From assembly GCA_900321195.1 (NCBI GenBank), contig ONVG01000070.1, positions 1 to 7,551 on the forward strand: 7,551 bases of DNA, written 5' to 3'. The translations under genes and the position numbers were made by a program. This document shows positions 1-5,353 of this stretch, piece after piece. This DNA is from an uncultured Eubacteriales bacterium (lineage in GTDB: Bacteria; Bacillota; Clostridia; Oscillospirales; Acutalibacteraceae). The notes beneath the pieces are model-generated. The model saw only the letters and a program-made list of their open reading frames with translations. It was not told the DNA's origin and searched no databases. The stretch's first letter is position 1; each line of letters opens with the position of its first letter.

Positions 1-157
1 TGCCAAAAAAGGCGATATAGGAAAGCTGCTGGGTAAAATGGACGAAAAGCAGGCGGAAAAAATCAGAAGCATTCTTAACGACAGGGAAAAAACCGAAAGG
101 CTTCTCAGTTCACCACAGGCTCAGGCTCTGATTAAAAAGCTTTCGGGAGAAAAATAG
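1..157 (+). CDS. Hypothetical protein, C-terminal 51 residues (5' end outside window)
   Basis: This is the open 3' end of a gene that enters from the left edge; reading from position 2 gives 51 codons and a TAG at 155-157. The visible tail is charged and helical, with Lys, Glu, Leu and Ile dominating and no membrane segment. It ends in a stretch resembling LLSSPQAQALIKKLSG, which loosely matches the N-terminal LLDDPETVRQIMSLKD of the next gene, so the two may share a small helical module; that is inference from eye alignment. The next gene starts one base after this stop, and its ribosome binding site (GGGAG, 145-149) lies inside this reading frame, so the two are almost certainly co-transcribed and translationally coupled. 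I do not recognise the family. Confidence 0.7.
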   Translation, partial: AKKGDIGKLLGKMDEKQAEKIRSILNDREKTERLLSSPQAQALIKKLSGEK

Positions 158-158
158 A

Positions 159-512
159 ATGGACAGTATGTCAGACGCTATAAGCAAGCTTCTGGACGAC
201 CCCGAAACAGTCAGACAGATTATGAGCCTAAAGGATTTGCTTATATCTGATGATGAACAGAAAAACTCTGAACCGCCTGCATTTAAAAATCCCGAAAAAG
301 CTCAGCTTCCGTCAATGCCGACCGATACAATCCAGACCGTTATGAAGCTTATGCCCCTGATTTCGGATATGCAGAAAGATGACGATACAACAAGGCTTCT
401 GAAAGCACTCAAACCCTTTCTGAGCGTCGAACGAAGAAAAAAGCTCGATGAGGCTGCAAAGCTTCTGCGGCTGACAAAGCTTCTGCCTCTGATAAGGCAA
501 CTAAATCTGTAG
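159..512 (+). CDS. Small helical hypothetical protein (117 aa), second gene of a plus-strand trio
   Basis: The protein is 117 residues, soluble and mostly helical, with no signal peptide. An N-terminal helical part (about residues 1-35) is followed by a polar Pro-containing linker (about 36-56). The C-terminal half is rich in Leu, Lys and Arg, including LKALKPFLSVERRKKLDEA (about 82-100) and then a Leu-rich basic tail. The C-terminal helix looks amphipathic and could bind a partner or a membrane surface; this is inference. The start at 159 is one base after the upstream stop, with GGGAG at 145-149 about nine bases away. The stop at 510-512 overlaps the AGGAG (511-515) serving the next gene. 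The tight packing marks an operon, but no function can be assigned. Confidence 0.8.
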   Translation: MDSMSDAISKLLDDPETVRQIMSLKDLLISDDEQKNSEPPAFKNPEKAQLPSMPTDTIQTVMKLMPLISDMQKDDDTTRLLKALKPFLSVERRKKLDEAAKLLRLTKLLPLIRQLNL

Positions 513-526
513 GAGTATGATTTCGT

Positions 527-997
527 ATGATAAAATACACCGGTGAGGATATGGATAAAATGCAGCAGGAGGCTGTCCGCAGAATGCAGGAAATGCAGAA
601 CCGTGGACGTGGCAGAGCTTCTCCTCCACCTCCCGAAAAAAAGGAAGCCGCCGTTTCTTCATCTGTACCTGAGAAAACATCGGTAACGGAAATTCAGGTT
701 TCTCAGCCTCAGAACAGTTCTTCCGAAAAAAACAGCGGCTTCCTTGATATGCTTTTTCAGGATAAGGAAAAAAGCCTTATCCTTCTGCTTATACTTATTC
801 TCAGCTCTGAAAAAAATGATACGGGCTTACTGTTTGCTCTGGCATATCTGCTTAACTTCATAATCTCAAGGATACCGTTCTTCAGATGGGCGGTACTGGG
901 CATCAGCAAAAAGAAAAAGAGAGGTGACACCCGGATTCGAACCGGGGGATGGGAGTTTTGCAGACTCGTGCCTTACCACTTGGCTATGTCACCATGA
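527..997 (+). CDS. Membrane-associated hypothetical protein; frame reads into antisense of tRNA-Cys
   Basis: The ATG at 527 follows AGGAG (511-515) by 11 bases; an out-of-frame ATG at 518 is closed within a few codons. The 156-residue frame has a Met/Gln/Arg-rich N-terminal helix (about 9-30), a Pro/Ser/Glu linker (about 31-70), and hydrophobic stretches at about 84-93, 100-113 and 117-126, with a Lys run at 128-131. This suggests a membrane-anchored protein with a cytoplasmic N-terminus (inference). Residues 132 to 155 are encoded by the reverse complement of tRNA-Cys, so they are constrained by the tRNA rather than by protein function. The functional protein probably ends near the Lys run and either lost its stop or tolerates the tail. 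The stop (995-997) sits four bases before a hairpin with a short T run. The three small plus-strand genes look like one operon. Confidence 0.7.
   Translation: MIKYTGEDMDKMQQEAVRRMQEMQNRGRGRASPPPPEKKEAAVSSSVPEKTSVTEIQVSQPQNSSSEKNSGFLDMLFQDKEKSLILLLILILSSEKNDTGLLFALAYLLNFIISRIPFFRWAVLGISKKKKRGDTRIRTGGWEFCRLVPYHLAMSP
922..993 (-). tRNA. tRNA-Cys (GCA)
   Basis: On the minus strand the acceptor arms GGTGACA (987-993) and TGTCACC (923-929) pair fully. The D arm is GCCAAGTGGTAAGGC, the anticodon loop is CTGCAAA with GCA at 959-961, and the T loop is GTTCGAATC. The discriminator is U (922), as expected for tRNA-Cys. CCA is not encoded: the discriminator is followed by CTC and then a T-rich stretch that could act as terminator, so the CCA end must be added by nucleotidyltransferase. 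It is the last gene of the cluster and overlaps the 3' end of the plus-strand frame at 527-997. Confidence 0.95.
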
Positions 998-1000
998 TTT

Positions 1001-1028
1001 AAACTCCAATTTTGGGAATCGGAGTTTT
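1001..1028 (+). terminator. Possible intrinsic terminator for the plus-strand trio
   Basis: AAACTCC (1001-1007) pairs with GGAGTTT (1021-1027); the inner AATT/AATC adds three more pairs after one mismatch, around a TTGGG loop, and a short T run ends at 1028. It begins four bases after the stop at 997. The T run is short, and the right arm is also part of the truncated tRNA-Cys copy on the other strand, so the role is uncertain. Confidence 0.4.
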
Positions 1029-1062
1029 GCAGACTCGTGCCTTACCACTTGGCTATGACGCC
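1021..1062 (-). pseudogene. Truncated duplicate of tRNA-Cys (5' acceptor strand, D arm, anticodon arm only)
   Basis: Positions 1021-1062 match 952-993 of the intact tRNA-Cys at 40 of 42 bases, with the first 37 plus-strand bases identical. The two differences are both in the 5' acceptor strand (GGCGTCA instead of GGTGACA). Beyond the anticodon arm the sequence diverges: there is no T arm, no TTCGA loop and no matching 3' acceptor TGACGCC, so it cannot fold as a tRNA. It lies upstream of the real tRNA-Cys in the direction of transcription, 27 bases away. It may be a decayed tandem duplication, an assembly slip, or a tRNA-like leader element. Confidence 0.75.
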
Positions 1063-1063
1063 A

Positions 1064-1092
1064 TATATAAAAATGGAGCTTAAAGATATCAA
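1064..1092 (-). promoter_or_regulatory. Possible internal promoter for the tRNA-Cys segment, overlapping the tRNA-Gly terminator
   Basis: On the minus strand, TTGATA (1087-1092, five of six bases of the -35 consensus) and TATATA (1064-1069, four of six of the -10) are separated by 17 bases. This could restart transcription for tRNA-Cys just after the terminator that follows tRNA-Gly. The -10 lies in the terminator's AT-rich tail, so it may be chance, and the predicted start would fall inside the truncated tRNA copy. Confidence 0.3.
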
Positions 1093-1100
1093 GCTCCATT
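1064..1100 (-). terminator. Intrinsic terminator after tRNA-Gly
   Basis: On the minus strand AATGGAGCTT (1091-1100) pairs perfectly with AAGCTCCATT (1072-1081) around a nine-base loop, followed by TTTTTATATA. The stem begins at the last base of the tRNA-Gly CCA. It separates Val-Asp-Phe-Gly from the Cys part of the cluster. Confidence 0.7.
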
Positions 1101-1175
1101 GGAGCGGATGACGAGGCTCGAACTCGCTACCTCAACCTTGGCAAGGTTGCGCTCTACCAGATGAGCTACATCCGC
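1100..1175 (-). tRNA. tRNA-Gly (GCC)
   Basis: The acceptor pair is GCGGATG (1169-1175) and CATCCGC (1104-1110). The D arm contains AGCTCATCTGGTAGAGC, the anticodon loop has GCC at 1140-1142 between matching AACCT/AGGTT stem arms, and the T loop is GTTCGAGCC. The discriminator is U (1103) and CCA is encoded (1100-1102). It is followed immediately by a terminator hairpin, as the last gene of the Val-Asp-Phe-Gly transcript. Confidence 0.96.
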
Positions 1176-1180
1176 AAATT

Positions 1181-1256
1181 TGGTGCCTCCGGGCGGAATC
1201 GAACCACCGACACGGGGATTTTCAGTCCCCTGCTCTACCGACTGAGCTACAGAGGC
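1181..1256 (-). tRNA. tRNA-Phe (GAA)
   Basis: The acceptor pair is GCCTCTG (1250-1256) and CGGAGGC (1185-1191) with one G-U pair. The D arm is GCTCAGTCGGTAGAGC, the anticodon stem GGGGA/TCCCC encloses CTGAAAA with GAA at 1221-1223, and the T loop is GTTCGATTC. The discriminator is A and CCA is encoded (1181-1183). The gap to tRNA-Gly is five bases, so both come from one precursor. Confidence 0.96.
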
Positions 1257-1262
1257 AAGAAG

Positions 1263-1336
1263 CGATCCGGAACGGGATCGAACCGTCGACCTCTAGCGTG
1301 ACAGGCTAGCGTTCTAACCAGCTGAACTACCGGACC
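1263..1336 (-). tRNA. tRNA-Asp (GTC)
   Basis: The 5' acceptor arm GGTCCGG (1330-1336) pairs with CCGGATC (1264-1270) with one G-U pair. The D arm contains GTTCAGCTGGTTAGAAC, the anticodon loop is CTGTCAC with GTC at 1300-1302, and the T loop is GTTCGATCC. The discriminator is G (1263), the usual identity base for tRNA-Asp. The next bases are CTT rather than CCA, so CCA is not encoded here, unlike the flanking Val and Phe genes. Confidence 0.95.
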
Positions 1337-1340
1337 ATGT

Positions 1341-1416
1341 TGGTGGGAACAATAGGGCTCGAACCTATGACCCTCTGCTTGTAAGGCAGATGCTCTCCCA
1401 GCTGAGCTATGCTCCC
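1341..1416 (-). tRNA. tRNA-Val (TAC)
   Basis: The acceptor pair is GGGAGCA (1410-1416) and TGTTCCC (1345-1351) with one G-U pair. The D arm is GCTCAGCTGGGAGAGC, the anticodon stem TCTGC/GCAGA encloses CTTACAA with TAC at 1381-1383, and the T loop is TTCGAGC. The discriminator is A and CCA is encoded (1341-1343). It is the first gene of the cluster, about 62 bases after the predicted transcription start. Confidence 0.96.
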
Positions 1417-1484
1417 ACATCAGCTTTAAGATAATTTCCTCAGTTTTTACTTCGGATTTGTTTTATCTCTCAGCGACGTGTATT

Positions 1485-1513
1485 ATAATACCATAACTCT
1501 CATGAATTGTCAA
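1485..1513 (-). promoter_or_regulatory. Strong sigma-A-type promoter of the tRNA cluster
   Basis: On the minus strand a perfect TTGACA -35 (1508-1513) is followed by 17 bases and a TATTAT -10 (1485-1490); a TATAAT overlaps it at 1482-1487. The predicted start is near 1478, giving a leader of about 60 bases before tRNA-Val. The AT-rich palindrome just upstream may act as an UP element. Confidence 0.75.
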
Positions 1514-1523
1514 GCGTTTTTCC

Positions 1524-1544
1524 AAAATTTTTTCAAAAAATTTT
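1524..1544 (-). promoter_or_regulatory. A/T-tract palindrome upstream of the tRNA promoter (possible UP element)
   Basis: AAAATTTTTT and AAAAAATTTT flank a single C, forming a perfect 21-base inverted repeat that ends about 11 bases upstream of the -35. A-tracts at this place in strong stable-RNA promoters are known to bind the RNA polymerase alpha subunit. The stretch from 1514 to 1661 otherwise holds no gene that I can see; an A/T palindrome at 1647-1663 overlaps the stop of the next gene. Confidence 0.4.
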
Positions 1545-1646
1545 CCTATACGAAAAATCCGCTTATCATCAGTGTTTTACGGCTTTAATTCTCAATTATC
1601 TATAACATATATATGCAGCCGGACAAAAAAGTTGCATATTTGAAAA

Positions 1647-1663
1647 GATTTTTTTAAAAAATC
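1647..1663 (-). terminator. Weak A/T hairpin at the end of the DUF6483 gene
   Basis: GATTTTTT and AAAAAATC form an A/T inverted repeat that overlaps the TGA stop (1662-1664). On the minus strand it is followed by TCTTTTC. A stem with almost no G-C pairs is weak for an intrinsic terminator, but no better one lies between this gene and the tRNA promoter. Confidence 0.3.
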
Positions 1664-2036
1664 ATTCAACAAACTGTTCTACAGGTATGCCGAGCCTTGT
1701 AAGGATATCGATATATCCCTCAAAGACCTCATCTCTCGAAAAATCGTGTGATTCCAGCTCTTCATCCGTCATAAGATTCAGCTTTTTATAAAAATCAACT
1801 GCAAGCTCCACATACTTGTCAGTAAACTGTATATTATCAAAAAGGAAGTCCTCGGCTTCGCATATTTTACCCTCTTTAAGAAGTCTTTCTATTTCAAGAT
1901 GTATCTCATCAGTAACAGAGATACCGTCCGTGACCTCCATAGTATATTGTGTATCATCCCTGCCGAAAACAAGCCTTACAACATATCTCGTTATTATCTC
2001 GATCTGACGCATTATCCAGTCATCCTGAAATCCCAT
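1662..2036 (-). CDS. DUF6483 family protein
   Basis: This 124-residue soluble protein begins MGFQDDWIMRQIEIITRYVV, the typical opening of DUF6483, a small Firmicutes family without assigned function. The family is recognised from memory of that N-terminus. After the N-terminal helix comes an acidic region ending near EAEDFLFDNI (about 80-89), then helical segments including the Tyr-rich VDFYKKLNLM (about 100-109). The charge pattern suggests an all-helical, TPR-like fold, which is inference. There is no signal peptide, membrane segment or Cys cluster. The start is backed by GAGG seven bases upstream of the ATG. The flavoprotein gene ends 17 bases upstream, so this is probably the last gene of the RpiR-flavoprotein operon; no functional link is evident from the sequence. 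Confidence 0.85.
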   Translation of the reverse strand: MGFQDDWIMRQIEIITRYVVRLVFGRDDTQYTMEVTDGISVTDEIHLEIERLLKEGKICEAEDFLFDNIQFTDKYVELAVDFYKKLNLMTDEELESHDFSRDEVFEGYIDILTRLGIPVEQFVE

Positions 2037-2053
2037 TATATAACCTCATTTCA

Positions 2054-3280
2054 TTAATTTTCGCCTGCTGTGACACCTGTTGAAAAAGCCGCCTGCAAAT
2101 TGAAGCCGCCCGTATATGCATCCGTATCTATGACCTCACCTGCAAAGTATAGTCCATCAACCAATCTTGAACGCATAGTTTTCGGGTCTATCTCCTTTAC
2201 ATCAACGCCGCCGGATGTTATTACAGCTTCCTCTATAGGTCTGAAGCCCTTTATTGTCAGTGAAAAGCGTTTGAGCAGAGATATTATCTGTTTTCTTTCG
2301 GCTTTTGTTATCTCACTGCATCTGTGTTCAGACGGTATTCCTGACCTCCCTGCAAACATTCCTATCATCCCCGAAGGCAAAAGGCTGTGCAGCATATATT
2401 CATAGCTCCTGCCGCTGCATGATGAAAGCTCCCTTATAAGTCTTGCATCAAGCTTTTCCTCTGAAAGCGCCGGTTTAAGGTCGATATCAAGCCTGTATCT
2501 CCCTTTTTTCATATCCCTGATATGAGCGCTTGCGCTAAGTACAACAGCTCCCGTTACGCCGTAGCGCATGAACTGCAGCTCGCCGAAATCCTCATACAGC
2601 TTTTTATTCTTTTCGCTGTCATACAGTTCTACCGCAACATTTTTCAGCAAAAGCTTATCCATAGACGCATCGGGTCTTTCAACAGTTTCCAGCGGAACAA
2701 GTGAAGGTCTGGGCGTTATTATAGTATGCCCCAACGCCTTTGCAAATCTGTAGCCGTCACCCGTTGAGCCTGTCAAAGGATATGAAAGTCCTCCGCAGGC
2801 TATTATGACCTTATCGAACGGCATTATTTTCCCGTCAGCCCTGACTCCGGTTATGCATCCGTTTTCCGCAAGCACATCCGTTACATTCTTGTGTACTATA
2901 TGTACGCCCTCATTTTTCGCAGCCCTGAGAAGTGCCTGCGCGATATCTCCTGCCCTGTCGGATACCGGAAAAACTCTGTTTCCTCTTTCGGTTTTAAGTC
3001 TGACGCCGTTCTCTTCAAAAAAAGCCATAGTATCTGACGGAGAAAACCTGTTCAGTGCGCTGTAAAGAAATCTGCCGTTTGTAGGTGTATTTGCTATGAC
3101 AGTCTGTATATTGCAGTTGTTGGTAACGTTGCAGCGTCCTTTTCCGGTTATGTATATCTTTTTGCATGTTCTGTCGTTTTTCTCGAATACAGTAACATCA
3201 TCGCCGCTCCTTGATGCAAATACTGCCGACATCATTCCTGCCGCTCCCCCGCCGATAACAGCGGCTTTTCTTTTTGTCAA
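2054..3280 (-). CDS. HI0933/BaiN-like NAD(P)/FAD-dependent oxidoreductase
   Basis: This 408-residue flavoprotein belongs to the HI0933-like family (PF03486/TIGR00275), often labelled 'aminoacetone oxidase family' or BaiN-like. Visible motifs are the N-terminal Rossmann VIGGGAAG (residues 8-15), Glu33 at the end of the second strand for the FAD ribose, the family signature TGKGRCNVTN (45-54), ACGGLSYPLTGSTGDGY (161-177), and the C-terminal GGVDVKEID with LYFAGEVIDTDAYTGGFNLQ. The length is normal. Family members are cytoplasmic FAD enzymes; BaiN itself reduces bile-acid intermediates, but most members have no proven substrate, so the reaction is left open. The start is TTG (3278-3280), overlapping the regulator's TGA as TTGA, with AAGGA about ten bases upstream; an in-frame stop four codons earlier excludes a longer form. 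This makes it translationally coupled to the RpiR regulator. Confidence 0.9.
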   Translation of the reverse strand: MTKRKAAVIGGGAAGMMSAVFASRSGDDVTVFEKNDRTCKKIYITGKGRCNVTNNCNIQTVIANTPTNGRFLYSALNRFSPSDTMAFFEENGVRLKTERGNRVFPVSDRAGDIAQALLRAAKNEGVHIVHKNVTDVLAENGCITGVRADGKIMPFDKVIIACGGLSYPLTGSTGDGYRFAKALGHTIITPRPSLVPLETVERPDASMDKLLLKNVAVELYDSEKNKKLYEDFGELQFMRYGVTGAVVLSASAHIRDMKKGRYRLDIDLKPALSEEKLDARLIRELSSCSGRSYEYMLHSLLPSGMIGMFAGRSGIPSEHRCSEITKAERKQIISLLKRFSLTIKGFRPIEEAVITSGGVDVKEIDPKTMRSRLVDGLYFAGEVIDTDAYTGGFNLQAAFSTGVTAGEN

Positions 3281-4152
3281 TCGGGTTCATCCTTTCTGTT
3301 GTTCTGATAAACGTCATATTCCTGCCATATATTTTCAAGTGTGCCGAATGTTTCCTTTACACTGGCGTCAAGATTAAGAACGGTAGCTGCTATGAGCGCA
3401 TTTATCATACTGAGCGGTGCGACGAGTGAATCGACCACCGAAGCTATATCGCTCTTTGCGATAAGGACATAATCCGACACTGCAACGAGCGGACTGGACA
3501 TGCTGTCAGTAAGCGCAATAGCCTTTGCGCCGCGTCTTTTTGCAAATGTCATTGCCTGTATAGCCGCGTTTGAATATCTCGGAAAGCTTATGCCTATTAT
3601 AACATCATCCTCAGATATCCTGAAAAGCTTCTCATATATCTCTGTTTCGCCGTAGTTGCTTATTATCTTGACATTTTCAAATATCAGCGAATAATAATAT
3701 CCCAAAAACGACGCAAGTGCAGCAGAGCTTCTGACAGCGAATATATATATGGTTTTAGCCCGTGATATAGCATCTACAGCGTTCCTGAAATCCTTCTCGG
3801 ATGTTTCGTCAAGAGTACGCCTTATTTTATCTATATCCTTGTTGAGTATATATTCAAGGACATTTCCGTCGCCTATATGGCTCTGTGTAACGTTTATGCG
3901 CTGTACGGATGTAAGCTTGTCTCTTATCATCTCCTGCATTGCCTTCTGCATCTGCGGATAGCCCTCGTAACCAAGCTCAGTCGCAAAACGCACTACTGTC
4001 GATTCACTTACGCCGACAGTATTTCCAAGCTTTGAAGCCGTCATAAAAGCCGCCTTGTCATAATGCTCGGTAATGAAGCTTGCTATAAGACGCTGCCCCT
4101 TTGAAAATTTTCCTTTTTGTTCATTTATCTTTGCAAGAAGATTTTTAGTCAT
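3277..4152 (-). CDS. MurR/RpiR family transcriptional regulator
   Basis: This 291-residue regulator has the family's two domains. The N-terminal RpiR helix-turn-helix spans about residues 1-77, with ASKLGNTVGVSESTVVRFA (39-57) as its recognition region. The SIS sugar-phosphate-binding domain spans about 125-260, with FAVRSSAALA (138-147) and GISFPRYSNA (187-196) as the Ser-rich ligand loops. Family members sense phosphosugars such as N-acetylmuramate or ribose phosphates; the ligand here cannot be told because no sugar kinase, transporter or isomerase lies beside it. AGGTGA lies seven bases before the ATG. It is the first gene of a probable three-gene operon with the flavoprotein (overlapping by four bases) and DUF6483. 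The AT-rich upstream region with a 14-base palindrome may hold the promoter and an autoregulatory site (inference). Confidence 0.93.
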   Translation of the reverse strand: MTKNLLAKINEQKGKFSKGQRLIASFITEHYDKAAFMTASKLGNTVGVSESTVVRFATELGYEGYPQMQKAMQEMIRDKLTSVQRINVTQSHIGDGNVLEYILNKDIDKIRRTLDETSEKDFRNAVDAISRAKTIYIFAVRSSAALASFLGYYYSLIFENVKIISNYGETEIYEKLFRISEDDVIIGISFPRYSNAAIQAMTFAKRRGAKAIALTDSMSSPLVAVSDYVLIAKSDIASVVDSLVAPLSMINALIAATVLNLDASVKETFGTLENIWQEYDVYQNNRKDEPD

Positions 4153-4196
4153 AACTTTATCACCTTTCGCCTAAAATAATTAAAAGCTCAAAGTTT

Positions 4197-4210
4197 TTTA
4201 TAATTATAAA
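4197..4210 (-). promoter_or_regulatory. AT-rich palindrome and possible -10 upstream of the RpiR gene
   Basis: TTTATAATTATAAA is a perfect 14-base palindrome about 45 bases upstream of the regulator's start, and contains TATAAT on the minus strand (4203-4208). TTGCAG (4230-4235) is a candidate -35 but is 21 bases from this -10; with 17-base spacing it would instead pair with TATTTA. It could be promoter, operator, or both. Confidence 0.35.
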
Positions 4211-4257
4211 TACAATATATATTTTATAACTGCAAACCGAAAAAATCAAGAACGAAA

Positions 4258-4294
4258 TAGTACAAAACAGACAGAGATTTTTTCCCTGTCTGTT
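4258..4294 (-). terminator. Intrinsic terminator of the GpsA-like gene
   Basis: On the minus strand AACAGACAG (4286-4294) pairs perfectly over nine bases with CTGTCTGTT (4266-4274) around an 11-base loop, followed by TTTGTACTATTT. It starts eight bases after the stop at 4302-4304 and separates this gene from the RpiR operon. Confidence 0.75.
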
Positions 4295-4301
4295 CATAGC
4301 T

Positions 4302-5267
4302 TTAATCATAGAATTCTGTTTTTACACTGCGGAGGAAAAGCTCCGAAAGCGCATTTTCGGGTGTTTTCTCCCCTGATATGACGCTGTTTACAGTATTGCA
4401 TATAGGAAGATCGACATTGTATCTCTCTCCCAAAAGCACAAGAGCCTTTGTAGTATCTACGCCTTCGGCAAGCAGTGAGAATTTCTCTCCTTTTACGAAC
4501 ATCTCTCCGAAGCGGCGGTTATGGCTGTACTGTGAGAAAAGTGTAGCCTCATAATCTCCGAGATGACAAAGACCGTATGCAGAAAGCTCCTTGCCGCCCA
4601 TAGCCTTTATAAGTCTTGCTATCTCTCTTGTTCCTCTTGACATCAATGCGCCTTTAAGTGAAGAAAGATTAAGCCCGTCAAGCATTCCTGCGGCGATACC
4701 TACAGTATTTTTTGAAGCTGCACCTATCTCTGTTCCGATAAGGTCGTTTCCGAAATAGAAGCGTATAAGCTCGCTTGAAAACTCGTTTATAAGCAGGCTT
4801 TTCAAGTCCTCGTGCCTTGAGTCTATGACCATACAGTTAGGTATGCCCTTGCTGAAATCCTGCGGATGTCCCGGACCTACCCATACAGCGACCTGTGTTT
4901 CCTCAGGTATAAATTCCTCGACTATCTGGGTAAGACGCTTTCCTGTGCTTATCTCTATCCCCTTCATGCACAGTACTATCTTTTTATCCTTAATGTCAAA
5001 TGCTGCAACCTTCGGCATGAAAGAACGAAGAGCCTGAGAGCTTATCGATATTATCATAACATCGGCTGTCGTCACAGCTTTTTCAAGGTCGTCAGTAACA
5101 TTGATGCTTTCACGGAATGTGAGCATGTTATTCTTTCTTGTATCTCTTATTTCAATAAACTGCGGCGCATCGCTCAGTCCCCATATTGTAACATTATGAC
5201 CTATCTTATCAAGATACCATCCGATAAAAGAGCCCCATCTTCCGCAGCCCAAAAGTGAAATATTCAT
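4302..5267 (-). CDS. gpsA: NAD(P)-dependent glycerol-3-phosphate dehydrogenase, divergent GpsA-like
   Basis: This cytoplasmic dehydrogenase is expected to interconvert dihydroxyacetone phosphate and sn-glycerol 3-phosphate for membrane lipid synthesis. The 321 residues carry the family order: Rossmann LLGCGRWG (5-12), KG (102-103) after the fifth strand, then EIGAASKN (180-187) with Lys186 as the probable catalytic lysine. GLCHLGDYEATLFS (232-245) and SHNRRFG (248-254), the substrate-binding NRR, follow. It is odd in two places. The usual SGPSFAxEV segment is replaced by VGPGHPQDFSKG (130-141), and the GLAGLGDL-type loop has Cys-His-Leu-Gly-Asp. It is also slightly short. It may be a second, lineage-specific GpsA with altered substrate or cofactor use. 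GGAGG sits seven bases before the ATG, with a promoter and a terminator on either side, so it is probably monocistronic. Confidence 0.85.
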   Translation of the reverse strand: MNISLLGCGRWGSFIGWYLDKIGHNVTIWGLSDAPQFIEIRDTRKNNMLTFRESINVTDDLEKAVTTADVMIISISSQALRSFMPKVAAFDIKDKKIVLCMKGIEISTGKRLTQIVEEFIPEETQVAVWVGPGHPQDFSKGIPNCMVIDSRHEDLKSLLINEFSSELIRFYFGNDLIGTEIGAASKNTVGIAAGMLDGLNLSSLKGALMSRGTREIARLIKAMGGKELSAYGLCHLGDYEATLFSQYSHNRRFGEMFVKGEKFSLLAEGVDTTKALVLLGERYNVDLPICNTVNSVISGEKTPENALSELFLRSVKTEFYD

Positions 5268-5299
5268 TTTATTTCCTCCGTTAAGTATTTTGTAAGAGC

Positions 5300-5308
5300 A
5301 TTATAGCA
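5300..5308 (-). promoter_or_regulatory. Extended -10 promoter of the GpsA-like gene
   Basis: On the minus strand TGCTATAAT (5300-5308) is a perfect extended -10; the -35 position 17 bases upstream holds TGGATT, a poor match, as is common for extended -10 promoters. The predicted start is near 5293, giving a leader of about 25 bases that contains GGAGG. Confidence 0.6.
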
Positions 5309-5353
5309 CATACTTTGCAAAAAATCCATATATAAGCTAAAAACCTGAGCTTT

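Noticed and set aside
952..1062. tRNA-Cys repeat as phage or ICE attachment sites
   Set aside because: Only 27 bases separate the copies, with no integrase or cargo between them, and the repeated part is the 5' half rather than the 3' end usually used by integrases.
1008..1110. Repeated inverted segments around the tRNA-Cys region as a CRISPR array
   Set aside because: There are only two partial copies, they are explained by tRNA sequence and terminator hairpins, and there are no regular spacers.
5334..5352. Hairpin AAGCT/AGCTT as terminator of the DUF6062 gene
   Set aside because: The stem is only five pairs with a nine-base loop; too weak to call.
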